Assembly: GCA_016703525.1 (NCBI GenBank)
Contig: JADJBW010000009.1
Span: 124,001-188,000 of the forward strand
DNA length: 64,000 nucleotides
Reading direction: 5' to 3'
DNA from: Actinomycetota bacterium
GTDB taxonomy: Bacteria; Actinomycetota; Acidimicrobiia; Acidimicrobiales; Microtrichaceae
In this document: in pieces, positions 43,981-53,652 of the stretch
How the letters are laid out: each line of letters starts with the position of its first letter
Position numbering within the stretch: position 1 is the stretch's first letter
Program-made: the position numbers and the translations under genes
Notes under the pieces: model-generated
The model's input: only the letters and a program-made list of their open reading frames with translations
Told to the model about the DNA's origin: nothing
Databases searched by the model: none

Positions 43981-45871
43981 GTGGCCCAGCAGGTGCTCGC
44001 CGATCGCTACCGACTCCTCCTGCCGATCGGAACGGGCGCCTCGTCGCGGGTCTACGTCGCCGACGACATCGAGTTCGGTCGACGGGTGGCGGTGAAGGTC
44101 CTGCATGCGGCGCTCGCAGAGGACAGCCAATTCGTGAAGCGCTTTCGGGCCGAGGCACGGGCGGCGGCCGTCCTGAATCACCCGAACATCGTGCACGTGT
44201 ACGACTCCGGGGTGGACCCGGCCTTCCTGGTGATGGAGTTCGTCGGCGGCGGCAGCCTGCGCGCCGTGCTCGACGCCGGTCCGCGCCTGTCGCCTTCGCA
44301 GGCGCTCGTCGTGGGGCTCGACGCCGCTCGGGGGCTGGACGAGGCGCATCGGGCGGGCATCGTGCACCGCGACATCAAGCCGGCGAACCTGCTGTTCGGC
44401 GAGGACGGGCGGTTGCGCATCGCCGACTTCGGCCTTGCTCGAGCGATAGCGGAGGCCGCATGGACCGAGCCGCAGGGCGTCCTGTTGGGGACGGCCAAGT
44501 ACACAGCGCCCGAGCAGGCGATGGGGCGCGAGGTCGACGGTCGCGCCGACGTGTATTCGCTGGCGCTGGTGCTGATCGAGGCGGTGACCGGCACCGTGCC
44601 GTTCGCCGGAGAGTCGACGGCCGCCACGCTGATGGGCCGCTGCGAGTCCGACGTGGAGGTTCCGCGTGAGCTGGGCCGCCTCGCGCCGTTGCTCGCTCGG
44701 GCCGGGCGCCTCGACCCCGATGATCGTCCCGACGCAGGCGAGCTCGAGATCGCCTTTCTCGCCGCAGCCGAGGACATGGAGCGCCCGCGCCCGATCTCGC
44801 TTCCCGGCGCGGTGCCCGTCGACGTGCTCGACGAACTGGTCGCGCTGCGCGACGGCGACGACGTTCCCGAGGCGCAACCGGACTCCGATGATCCGACGGC
44901 GATCGGTCGCGTGGACGCGGTGCCCGCAGGGCGCGAGTACGTCGAGTTGCCACCGGTCGCCGAGCGAGCCTCGTCGCCGAGCCGGCGCTGGCCGTGGGTG
45001 CTCGCAACCGCGGCGATGCTCGCCGTGGTGTTCGGCGGAGCGGCCGCATGGTGGTTCTTCGTGCGGACGCCGACGTTCGATCTGGCCGATCTGCGAGGGC
45101 TGAGCGGAGTCCTCTGCGACCCGTCGCCTTCGGGAGCAGGGCCTGCGCGTGGCGAGCACGTATGTGCGTCAGGACGGCACGAAGGCCAAGCAGGTGGTCG
45201 GCCAACGCCCCAGGCCGGGCACGTCGATGGCGGAGGGCCGGACCGTGACGCTCGAGGTGTCGCTCGGGAACTCGCTGGTCGCGTTCCCGTCGTTCGACAA
45301 CTCCATGTCGCAGGAGCGCGCCACCGAGGTGCTGACCGCGGCCGGGCTGAAGGTGGGCGCTGTGTCGACCCCCTTCGACGAGGCGGTTCCCGAGGGGTTT
45401 TTGTTGACCGCGAGCGCCGAGCTGAACTCGACGGGTGAGCTGCCGCGGGGATCCAAGGTCGACCTCGCGGTGTCGGCCGGCCCTGCGCCGCGCACGATTC
45501 CGCCGGGCCTGGTGGGCCAAAGCGTCGATGCGGTTCGCCAGGCGCTGACGGGCTTGCAGCTGGGCATGAACGTGACCGAGACGTACAGCGACGTGCCCGT
45601 CGGCATCGTGACGGCGACGAACCAGCAGGACAATGCGTCGGTCGCCCGCGGCACGGTGGTCGAGGTCACGGTGTCGAAGGGACCCGAGCCCGTTCCGATC
45701 CCGAATGTGGTGGGCCAGAGCGTGCCCGCTGCGACCGCCGCGCTGCAGGCGGCGGGGTTCGTGGTGACCGAGGTGCAGGGCTCGCCGCTCAACGAAGTGC
45801 TCCAGACGGACCCACCCGTGGGCGAACCACATCAGCCTGGCACTGGCATACGAATCTTCGCTCGCCAGTGA
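43981..45871 (+). CDS. PknB-like Ser/Thr kinase with extracellular PASTA repeats, frameshifted
   Basis: This is a Hanks-type kinase with GTGASSRVYVADD (P-loop), VAVKVL (Lys), HRDIKPANLL (catalytic Asp) and ADFGLA. A membrane helix near residue 340 (WVLATAAMLAVVFGGAAAWWFF) follows. PASTA repeats continue to IRIFARQ, but a one-base shift at the GG of 45106-45107 interrupts the first repeat. Deleting one G gives GLSESSATRRLREQGLRVASTY with perfect PASTA spacing. As written, the kinase would lose its muropeptide-sensing part. GTG 43981 is leaderless after TAGGAT. Confidence 0.88.
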
Positions 45872-45896
45872 GCGCGCCAGCTAAGCTCCCGGCGGG

Positions 45897-47323
45897 GTGG
45901 TCGACCGCCGTGGTGTTCCCCAGCCGCCGCGACGCGGTCGCCACCCCATCCACGTGATGCGGGCCCAGCGCAGCCCGTGGCTGGTGGTCGCGGTGGTGCT
46001 CACCGGCGCGTTCGCGGTCGGGATCAATTTCACGATCCTCGCCGTCAGCCGCCCCGTGATCGCCAAGGATCTCGGCGTCGACGCCGCCACCTTCGTGTGG
46101 TTGATCTCGGGGCCGATCCTCGCAGGCCGCGCTGGTCACTACAGCCGCGGGGCGCCTCGGCGATCTGCACGGCCACCGCCGCCTGTACCTCTGGGGCATG
46201 GTCGCGTCGGCCGTGTTCGCGGCGCTCTCGGTCGTCGCATGGGATGGGCCGTCCCTCGTGGCGTTTCGGGTGCTCGGCGCGATCGCCGGAGCGGCGGCGG
46301 GTCCGTCGTCGATGGCGATCATCAACCTCAGCGTGGAACCGGCGAAGCGGTCTCGGGCGCTCGGCTACTGGTCGCTGGTGGGGGCCGGCGCGCCCGTCGT
46401 CGGGCTGATCGTCGGTGGACCGCTGGTCGACGCGTTCGGCTGGCGCAGCGTGTTCGCGATCCAGGCGCCGCTGGTGGCGATCGCCGTCGCGATCGCGTGG
46501 CGGCTGCTGCCCGAGACGCCGCGAGCGGCCACGGCGAGCTTCGATGTCGTCGGCAACCTGGTGTTGGCGGCGGCGGTCGTTGCGGTGCTCGTCGCTGCCG
46601 AGCGCGGCCGGGCCTGGGGCCCGGTGGGCATCGCCGCGTGCCTCAGCGTCGCCGCGGCGGCGGTCGGGGCCTTCGTGGTGATCGAGCGACGCGTGTCGCA
46701 CCCGTTGATTCCGTTGCGCTACTTCGGGCGACGCGGGTTCGTGGCGCCGATCGTCGTGTTGCTGTTCGCCCAATTCGGGTACATGGGCGGGTTCATTGGC
46801 GCCGCGCCTGCTGGTCGAACTCGGCCACCGCACGGCGACGGCAACGTCGCAGCTGCTGATCCCGCGGCCGTTGACCTTCGCCGTCGCCGGCGTGGCTGCG
46901 GGGTATCTCGTCGCGCGAATCGGCGTGCGGGCGATCGCCGCGGTCGGCACGGCGCTGGTGGCGGCGTCGCTCGTCGCCATGTCGTTGGTGTCGACCGACC
47001 TGTCGATCCCGCTGGTCCTCGCCGCGATCGCGGTGTCCGGCCTCGGGATGGGAGCGGTGCAGCCGGCGCTGTCGACCACGGTCGCGAACGCCGTCGACGA
47101 CGTGGACCTCGGGGTGGCGGGCGCCACGATCCAGATGGTCGCTCAGATCGCGACGTCGCTCGGGATGAACCTGTTGGATTCGCTGGAGGCCGGGATGGCG
47201 GATCGCGTCGGAGCGGCCCACGCGTATTCGAACGCCTATCTCATCGGCGCAGCGATCACAGCGGTGGGCGTCGCGGCAGCGTGGATGCTCCCGCGACGCC
47301 CGGCGCGGGCTGCTACTCGGTGA
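45897..47323 (+). CDS. MFS transporter (DHA2-like), two frameshifts
   Basis: Segments in three frames make one major facilitator. They are WLVVAVVLTGAFAVGINFTILAVSRPVIAKDLGV (helix 1), then AALVTTAAGRLGDLHGHRRLYLWG (motif A-like) through PLIPLRYFGRRGFVAPIVVLL, then PRLLVELGHRTATATSQLLIPRPL to the C-terminus. The shifts fall at 46122-46125 and 46798-46806, each needing one base removed. The corrected length is about 475 residues with 12-14 helices. GTG 45897 follows TAAGCT by 9 nt. Drug efflux is plausible, substrate unknown. Confidence 0.8.
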
Positions 47324-47720
47324 TGTCCTTGATCTTGGTGGACACCTCGGCGGCGAGCGGATCCTGGCCGGAGGCCTGGATCGCCATGAGCTTGGTCATG
47401 TCGCCCTGCACCTTGATCTTGCCGGCCATGAACGCCTGCATGCCGGCCTGGGGGTTGCCCTCGACGAGGATCGCCTTGGCCGTCTCGTAGTCGATGGTCA
47501 CGGTCAGGTCGGGGCTGTCGAGCGCGCCGAGATCCATCTTGGTGGTGCCCTCGGACGTGTCCATGAACGCCGCGATCTCGCCGTCGGTGATCGGGGAATC
47601 GGTGATCGAGAGGTTCATCCGCACGATGTGCGCCGGGGCGGGTCCCTGCCCGTCGTATTCCTCGCGGATGGCTTTCGCCGCCGCGACCCACTCCTCGGTC
47701 AGGAACTGGTACTTCGCCAT
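47313..47720 (-). CDS. SCP2 sterol-binding domain protein
   Basis: This is a 135-residue single SCP2-like domain with the core DLTVTIDYETAKAILVEGNPQAGMQAFMAGKIKVQGDMTKLMAI. It binds lipids or fatty acyl chains in relatives. A strong AAAGGAG Shine-Dalgarno precedes the ATG, unlike most neighbours. The 3' end overlaps the convergent MFS gene by 11 nt. Confidence 0.92.
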   Translation of the reverse strand: MAKYQFLTEEWVAAAKAIREEYDGQGPAPAHIVRMNLSITDSPITDGEIAAFMDTSEGTTKMDLGALDSPDLTVTIDYETAKAILVEGNPQAGMQAFMAGKIKVQGDMTKLMAIQASGQDPLAAEVSTKIKDITE

Positions 47721-47782
47721 GCCAACGCACTCCTTTTGTGCCTGTGAACGGCGTCACTGTAGCGACCGCGTATGTTGGGCCC

Positions 47783-48085
47783 ATGCCGGAACGAATCTCC
47801 CGGGAGGACGTCGCGCGTATTGCGCAGCTTGCCCGGCTCACACTGGGCGACGACGAACTCGACCGCTTCACCTCCCAACTCGGCGACATCTTGGATCACG
47901 CACGAGATCTCGCGGCGCTCGACCTCGACGGCGTCGCCGCGACGGCGCACCCCTTTCCGCTGCGCAACGTCATGCGTGACGACGTGGCGACGCCGTCGCT
48001 GGATCGCGACGAGGTCCTCGCGGCGGCGCCGGAGATCGAGTCGCACATGTTCGCCGTGCCGCCGGTGCTGGGGGAGCCCGCATGA
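47783..48085 (+). CDS. gatC: Asp-tRNA(Asn)/Glu-tRNA(Gln) amidotransferase subunit C
   Basis: This is a 100-residue GatC: ISREDVARIAQLARLTLGDDELDRFTSQLGDILDHARDLAALDL and LRNVMRDDVATPSLDRDEVLAAAP are diagnostic. The ATG at 47783 is 6 nt after TATGTT. First gene of gatCAB, with an ATGA overlap to gatA. Confidence 0.95.
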   Translation: MPERISREDVARIAQLARLTLGDDELDRFTSQLGDILDHARDLAALDLDGVAATAHPFPLRNVMRDDVATPSLDRDEVLAAAPEIESHMFAVPPVLGEPA

Positions 48086-49500
48086 GCGCCCTCGACACGG
48101 CCGCGCAGGTGCGCGCAGGTCAACGCTGTGCGCTCGACGTGGTCGAGGAGAGCCTCGCTGCCATCGAGTCGCGCAACGCCGACCTGAACGCGGTGCTGCT
48201 CGTGACCGCCGACGCGGCGCGGGCGGCAGCGGCGTCGATCGACCGGCGGGTCGCCGCGGGTGAACCCGTCGGTCCCCTCGCCGGGGTGCCGTTGGTGGTC
48301 AAGGACAACACGTGCACGCGTGGCCTTCCGACCACCTGCGGGTCGAGGATTCTCAACGGCTGGCGGCCGCCGTACGACGCGACGGTCGTGCGGCGCCTGG
48401 CCGACGCCGGCGCCGTCATCGTCGGCAAGGCGAACATGGACGAGTTCGCGATGGGGTCGTCGACCGAGAACTCGGCGTTCGGTCCCACCCGACATCCGAT
48501 CGATCCCGATCGTGTGCCCGGCGGCTCGTCGGGTGGCTCCGCCGTTGCGGTCGCCACCGGCATGGTGCCGGTCGCCCTCGGGTCCGACACCGGCGGGTCG
48601 ATCCGCCAGCCGGCCTCGTTCTGCGGTGTGGTCGGGGTCAAGCCGACCTATGGCCGGGTCTCGCGGCTCGGGCTGGTCGCGTACGCGTCGTCGCTCGATC
48701 AGATCGGCCCGATGGCAACCAACGTGGCGGATGCCGCCGCGGTGCTCGAGGCGATCGCGGGGCACGACCCGGGCGACTCGACCTCGATCCCCGAGCCGTG
48801 CCCGCCGATCGGCGCCCATCTGGGCGACGGGGTCGACGGTGTGCGAGTCGGCGTCGTGGCGGAGCTGATGGGCGACGGCATCGACCCGGCGGTCGCCGCG
48901 AGGGTGCTCGCCGCCGCCGAGGTGCTGGCCGCCGCGGGTGCCGATGTGGTCGAGGTCGCCATCCCGGCGCTGCGCTCGGCGCTCTCGGCGTACTACATCA
49001 TCGCCCCGGCCGAGGCGTCGTCGAACCTGTCTCGCTTCGACGGCGTGCGGTTCGGGCTGCGAGTGCCGGCATCGACGACGCCCGAGATGTACGAACGCAC
49101 CCGGTCCGAGGGCTTCGGCGCCGAGGTGAAGCGCCGGATCATGCTCGGCACCTACGCCCTGTCGGCTGGCTACTACGACGCGTATTACGCGACGGCGCAA
49201 AAGGTTCGGACCCTGGTGCTCGACGGGTTCGCGGCGGCGTATCGCGACGCCCACGTGCTGCTGTCGCCGGTGGCGCCGACCACGGCCTTCCGGCTCGGCG
49301 AGAACACCGAGGACCCGCTCACGATGTACCTGAACGACGTGTGCACCATCCCGACCAACCTGGCGGGGCATCCGGCGATGTCGGTGCCGTTCGGCCACGC
49401 CGAGGGCCTGCCGGTCGGGGTGCAGGTGCTCGCTCCGGCTCTGGCCGAGATCGACATGTTCCGAACGGCCGCCGTGCTCGAGGCAGGAGGTGCGGAGTGA
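48082..49500 (+). CDS. gatA: Asp-tRNA(Asn)/Glu-tRNA(Gln) amidotransferase subunit A
   Basis: This is a 472-residue amidase-signature glutaminase generating ammonia for GatB. The Ser-cisSer-Lys triad is visible: VVKDNTCTRG (Lys), GGSSGGSAVAV (cis-Ser region) and SDTGGSIRQPA (nucleophile Ser). Starts overlapping gatC and its TGA overlaps the gatB GTG. Full length. Confidence 0.96.
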   Translation: MSALDTAAQVRAGQRCALDVVEESLAAIESRNADLNAVLLVTADAARAAAASIDRRVAAGEPVGPLAGVPLVVKDNTCTRGLPTTCGSRILNGWRPPYDATVVRRLADAGAVIVGKANMDEFAMGSSTENSAFGPTRHPIDPDRVPGGSSGGSAVAVATGMVPVALGSDTGGSIRQPASFCGVVGVKPTYGRVSRLGLVAYASSLDQIGPMATNVADAAAVLEAIAGHDPGDSTSIPEPCPPIGAHLGDGVDGVRVGVVAELMGDGIDPAVAARVLAAAEVLAAAGADVVEVAIPALRSALSAYYIIAPAEASSNLSRFDGVRFGLRVPASTTPEMYERTRSEGFGAEVKRRIMLGTYALSAGYYDAYYATAQKVRTLVLDGFAAAYRDAHVLLSPVAPTTAFRLGENTEDPLTMYLNDVCTIPTNLAGHPAMSVPFGHAEGLPVGVQVLAPALAEIDMFRTAAVLEAGGAE

Positions 49501-50903
49501 GCGAGTGGGAAACCGTCATCGGGTTGGAGGTGCACGTCGAGCTGTCGACGGCCACCAAGCTGTTCTCCGGATCGCCGAACCACTTCGGCGGCGAGCCGAA
49601 CACCAACATCGACCCGGTCACGCTGGGACTCCCCGGCGCGCTCCCGGTGCTGAACCGCAGCGCGGTTGAGCTCGCCATCCGCGCCGGCCTCGCGCTGGGG
49701 TGCACGGTGCAGCCGTCGGTGTTCGCCCGGAAGAACTACTTCTACCCGGACATGCCGAAGGGGTTTCAGATCAGCCAGTACGACCGACCGATCAACGTGG
49801 ACGGGTCGATCGAGCTGCCGGGCGGCACGGTCATCGGCATCGAGCGGGCGCATCTGGAGGAGGACACGGGCAAGTCGACGCACGTGGGTTCCGGCGGCAC
49901 CCGTATTCACGACGCCGACTATTCGCTGGTCGACTTCAACCGTGCGGGCGTGCCGCTCCTCGAGATCGTGAGCCGACCCGACCTGCGCTCCGCCGAGGAT
50001 GCCAAGGCGTACGTGTCGGAGCTGCGGGCGGTTCTCGTGACCGTCGGTGCGTCCGACGGGAAGATGGAGGAGGGGTCGCTGCGTGTCGACTGCAACGTGT
50101 CGGTGCGCCGGCCCGGGGCGCCGCTCGGCACCCGCTGCGAGGTCAAGAACGTGAACTCGTTGCGATCGCTCGGCAGGGCGATCGACTACGAGGCGCGGCG
50201 ACAGATCGACCTGATCGAGTCCGGCGAAGCCGTGTCGCAGGAGACCCGTCACTGGAACGACGACACCGGCCGGACTCAGACGCTGCGGTCGAAAGAGGAG
50301 GCAACCGACTACCGGTACTTCCCCGAACCCGATCTGGTAGAGGTCGATCCCGACCCGGCATGGATCGAGGAGATCCGGTCGTCGCTGCCGTCGCTGCCAC
50401 GAGAGCGGCGCCACCGGCTGGTGGACGAGCTCGGCGCCGATCCGTTGAGTGCGGCGATCGTCGTCGAGCGTGGTCTGGACCGGCTGGTCTTCGACGCGGT
50501 GGCCGCCGGCGGCGACGCGGCGCGGGCGCTCAATCACGCCCGCAACAACGTGGCAGACGGCGAGGCGGACCGACTGGACGCTGCGGGCTTCGCGTCGCTG
50601 ACCACGATGGAGGCCGATGGCGCTCTCACCGCGACCCAGGCGAAGACGGTGCTGGCCGAGCTGATCGCCGAGGGAGGCGATCCCGCCGAGATCGCGGCGC
50701 GGCATGGGTTCCAGGCGATGGACACGTCGGAGCTCGACGCCCTGCTCGATTCGCTGATCGAGGCGCATCCCGATGATTGGGCGAAGTTCTGCGCCGGCGA
50801 GCAGAAGGTCATGGGCTTCTTCGTCGGGCAGGTCATGAAAGCAACTCGCGGCCAGGCGGACGGCAAGGTCGTGACCGCGCTGCTGATGGGGCGGCGCCCG
50901 TGA
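49497..50903 (+). CDS. gatB: Asp-tRNA(Asn)/Glu-tRNA(Gln) amidotransferase subunit B
   Basis: This is a 468-residue GatB. N-terminal ETVIGLEVHVELSTATKLF, the metal and kinase-site ARKNYFYPDMPKGFQISQYD, HLEEDTGKSTH, and the C-terminal YqeY-like tail KFCAGEQKVMGFFVGQVMKATRGQADG are present. GTG 49497 has an AGGAGG Shine-Dalgarno and overlaps the gatA stop. The complex corrects mischarged tRNAs. Confidence 0.96.
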   Translation: MSEWETVIGLEVHVELSTATKLFSGSPNHFGGEPNTNIDPVTLGLPGALPVLNRSAVELAIRAGLALGCTVQPSVFARKNYFYPDMPKGFQISQYDRPINVDGSIELPGGTVIGIERAHLEEDTGKSTHVGSGGTRIHDADYSLVDFNRAGVPLLEIVSRPDLRSAEDAKAYVSELRAVLVTVGASDGKMEEGSLRVDCNVSVRRPGAPLGTRCEVKNVNSLRSLGRAIDYEARRQIDLIESGEAVSQETRHWNDDTGRTQTLRSKEEATDYRYFPEPDLVEVDPDPAWIEEIRSSLPSLPRERRHRLVDELGADPLSAAIVVERGLDRLVFDAVAAGGDAARALNHARNNVADGEADRLDAAGFASLTTMEADGALTATQAKTVLAELIAEGGDPAEIAARHGFQAMDTSELDALLDSLIEAHPDDWAKFCAGEQKVMGFFVGQVMKATRGQADGKVVTALLMGRRP

Positions 50904-51340
50904 GGCGCGCTGCGATCGGGGCGGCGCTCTCGTCGCTCTCGTCGCTGTCGCGCTGGGCTCGTCGGGGTGCTCGCGAGAGCCCGTGGTCGACGCGGTGCGC
51001 ACCACCACGACATCGGACCGGCCGAGCGCCGCGGCGGCCGAGGTGATCGAGGCGCTCGATGCGGCGGCCGACGCCTGCGGGCTGCTGGCGGTGATCGACG
51101 GCGGGACCCCCGACGACTCGCTGCCCGCGGTGTACGACGCATTTGCCGCCGCGATCACTCGCATCGCGCCGTCGGTTTCCGATGACCTCTCCGCGGACTG
51201 GGACGATCTCGGCCGCACGATTCGCGACCCGGGCGGCCCTTCCCGACGCCCGATCCGTTCTGGCCCGGCCCGAAGTGGCCTCGCTCGATGCTCGGCTCGA
51301 CCAATGGGAATCGCTGCATTGCCCGCCCGCCCAGTCGTGA
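50900..51340 (+). CDS. Small lipoprotein 1 of a tandem triplet, two frameshifts
   Basis: GTG 50900 overlaps the gatB stop. The N-terminus (RRAAIGAAL) shifts frame near 50927-50940 into VALVAVALGSSGCSREPVVDAV, a clear signal peptide with lipobox. The body reads EVIEALDAAADACGLLAVIDGG and LPAVYDAFAAAITRIAP. A second shift (51226-51238) leads to RAALPDARSVLARPEVASLDARLDQWESLHCPPAQS. It resembles the next two proteins in having a lipobox, one internal Cys and a C-terminal W-x4-C or W-x3-NC. Function unknown. Confidence 0.6.
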
Positions 51341-51363
51341 CCGGCGGCCGTACACTGGCGCCG

Positions 51364-51810
51364 ATGGTGAAGCGGCTGGTGCTGAGCACGGCGATGATCG
51401 TGGCCATGTCGGCCTGCCAGGGTGGCGTTGCCATCTCCGGGTCGGCGGGCGTGGTGTCGACCACGGTGGCGCCATCCGCGTTGCGGGCACCGGCTCCTCA
51501 GCCGGCGCGTGCGCTGCGCGAGGCGGTCAACAACCGGATCGCCGGGGGCGATCTGTGCGACGCGCTCGCCGCGGCCGACGAGGCCCGCGACATCCACTCG
51601 TTGCTCGAGCTGCTCCACGAGGTGTTCCGCTCCGGCGACGCCCTCGTGCCGACCGAACTGCGCGACGAGTGGCCGGCAGCGCGCGACGGCATCGCCGAGA
51701 TGATGGAGATCGAGCGTTCCGGCGGCGATCCGGCGGTGGTGTTCAAGGAGCGTTCCTTCGCCGAGGCGGAACGCGAGATCGAAGAGTGGACGGAGCGCAA
51801 CTGTGCGTAG
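51364..51810 (+). CDS. Small lipoprotein 2 of a tandem triplet
   Basis: This is a 148-residue protein with signal MVKRLVLSTAMIVAMSAC (lipobox MSAC). It has a central GGDLCDALAAADEARDIHSLLELL helix-rich region and ends EEWTERNCA. ATG 51364 follows TACACT by 7 nt, so it has its own leaderless promoter. The conserved internal and terminal Cys suggest a disulfide. It overlaps the third gene by 8 nt. Not recognised as a named family. Confidence 0.72.
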   Translation: MVKRLVLSTAMIVAMSACQGGVAISGSAGVVSTTVAPSALRAPAPQPARALREAVNNRIAGGDLCDALAAADEARDIHSLLELLHEVFRSGDALVPTELRDEWPAARDGIAEMMEIERSGGDPAVVFKERSFAEAEREIEEWTERNCA

Positions 51811-52342
51811 GGCGTTGGGAGTCGCGGCCCTCGTGGTCGCAGCGATGGTGCTCGGCGGCTGCTCGTCGAGTCGGGACCTGCCGAAAGGCGAGTCGAACGG
51901 GAAGACGCTACCGACGCTCGCCGACGACGGCGGCGGCGACACCCTGGCGAGCGCGTCGGCGGCGGCGAAGCGGCTGCAGGCCGTGATCGACAAGCTGCTC
52001 GCCGAAGACGACGCCTGCAAGATCCTCACCCGTCAAGACCTGAGCGACCTGCGGATCGACCCGACCTCGCTGGCGTCGTCGAGCGCTCGCAAGGTGCTGT
52101 CGCAGGGCGTGGTCGACGTGTACGACCACCTCATGGAGATCATCGTCGACCCGTCGGTCGATCCTGCACTGCAAGCGCAACGCGACTCGTTCGTCCGGGT
52201 GCTCGACATCGTGGAGCGCAACACGGCGAACCCGAGCTCGAAGGTCGCGTCCGACCAGATCCGGGCGATCGTGTCGGCGCCGGCCTACGTGAGCGCCGGC
52301 GACGCCGTCGCCGCGTGGACGTACGCCAACTGCTCGGCCTAG
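51803..52342 (+). CDS. Small lipoprotein 3 of a tandem triplet
   Basis: This is a 179-residue protein with signal ALGVAALVVAAMVLGGCSSS (lipobox LGGC), internal EDDACKILTRQDLSDLRI, a helix-rich centre and the C-terminal signature DAVAAWTYANCSA. The GTG start lies within the end of lipoprotein 2. Same architecture as the two upstream proteins although overall sequence identity is low by eye. Confidence 0.72.
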   Translation: MRRALGVAALVVAAMVLGGCSSSRDLPKGESNGKTLPTLADDGGGDTLASASAAAKRLQAVIDKLLAEDDACKILTRQDLSDLRIDPTSLASSSARKVLSQGVVDVYDHLMEIIVDPSVDPALQAQRDSFVRVLDIVERNTANPSSKVASDQIRAIVSAPAYVSAGDAVAAWTYANCSA

Positions 52343-52347
52343 CGGCC

Positions 52348-53625
52348 TCACGCCGCTCGCGCCGAACGTCGGAACCACCACGACGCTGCCCCGGCTCGCA
52401 CGACCATCATTGCGCCGATGCCCAGCCAGATCCGCTGCAGTGAGGGCGCCGTGCCGACGGTGAGTGCGAACGCTGTGGTCGCGACGGCCATGATCGTTGC
52501 GAGCACCCGGACGCGCTCCCAGCCGACCAGGATGCCGTCGAGCGCGAAGGCGATGCTGTTCAACGGCTGGATTGCGGCCACGATCCAAAGCGGCGTGGCC
52601 GCGGCGGCGCGAACGGCCGGATCATCGGTGAACAGCGCGGCCAGGGGCGATCGGGTGACGGCCACGACCACGGCGAGGGAGAGGCCGAGCCGAGCCGACC
52701 ACCACAGGATTCGTCGCGCGACGGCCACTGCCCCGTCGGAGCGGCCGGCACCGATCTCGTGGGCGACCAGCGACTGCGCGGCGACCTCGAGCCCGTCGTT
52801 GACGTAGGCGCTGAACATCCACACCGACGCGACGACCGAATGCGCCGCGAGGGTGACCGCGCCGCGATGCGCGGCGAGGGCCGAGGCGGCGGTGAGCGTG
52901 GCGATCAGCAGCGTCGTGCGGACGAGGAGGTCGCGCCCGACCACAGCGAGCTCGCGGACGCGCCGTGTCGGCCGCCACGACGCGCCGTGTCGGCGCGCCC
53001 AGGCCGCAACGAGCGCGATGGTGATCGCCGCCGCGCCCCACTTGGCGATGACCGTGCCGAGCGCCGATGCGCCGACCCCGTACCCCAGCCCGTAGATCAG
53101 GAGCACTTCGATGGCGAGATTGGCGGTGACCGACGCAGCGGCGACTCGCAGCGGCGTGCGGGCGTCGCCTCGGCCGCGCAGCGTGCCCACCCCGGCCATC
53201 AGCAGCGTGAACGCGGGGAGGCCGAACAGGCTCGTTCGAAGGTAGATCCAGGCCGTCGTCGCCACGGCGCCGTGCCCGCCGAGCGCCCCGATCGCCCACC
53301 GCCCGCACAGCGCCAAGACCACCGCAGCCGCCGATCCGAGGGCGACGGCGAGCCACGCGGCGTCGACCGCCGCACGGGTGGCACCTCGTTCGTCGCCGGC
53401 CCCGAGTCGCTTCGCCACCGCAGCGGTCGTGCCGAACATCAAGAAGATGAACACCGAGTTGCCCAAGGCGAGGACGCGCATGGCGAGCGCGGCGCCGGCG
53501 AGCTGACTCGTGCCGAGGTGGCCGAGGATCGCGGTGTCCACGAGGTCGTAGAGCGGCTCGGTCGCCAGCGCAATCGTCGCGGGAATCGCAATCGAAGCGA
53601 TGCGACGATCCCACGCTGCGGTCAT
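52348..53625 (-). CDS. MATE-family efflux transporter
   Basis: This is a 425-residue, 12-helix protein. IASIAIPATIALATEPLYDLVDTAILGHLGTSQLAGAAL is the typical MATE/DinF N-terminal half, with the repeat-half counterpart VTLAAHSVVASVWMFSAYVNDGLEVAAQSLVAHEIGAG. Cation-coupled drug or metabolite export is likely. ATG 53625 follows a minus-strand CAGGAT by 6 nt and diverges from the next gene. Confidence 0.92.
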   Translation of the reverse strand: MTAAWDRRIASIAIPATIALATEPLYDLVDTAILGHLGTSQLAGAALAMRVLALGNSVFIFLMFGTTAAVAKRLGAGDERGATRAAVDAAWLAVALGSAAAVVLALCGRWAIGALGGHGAVATTAWIYLRTSLFGLPAFTLLMAGVGTLRGRGDARTPLRVAAASVTANLAIEVLLIYGLGYGVGASALGTVIAKWGAAAITIALVAAWARRHGASWRPTRRVRELAVVGRDLLVRTTLLIATLTAASALAAHRGAVTLAAHSVVASVWMFSAYVNDGLEVAAQSLVAHEIGAGRSDGAVAVARRILWWSARLGLSLAVVVAVTRSPLAALFTDDPAVRAAAATPLWIVAAIQPLNSIAFALDGILVGWERVRVLATIMAVATTAFALTVGTAPSLQRIWLGIGAMMVVRAGAASWWFRRSARAA

Positions 53626-53652
53626 TGCGCAATCCTGCCGTACGCTGGCCGC

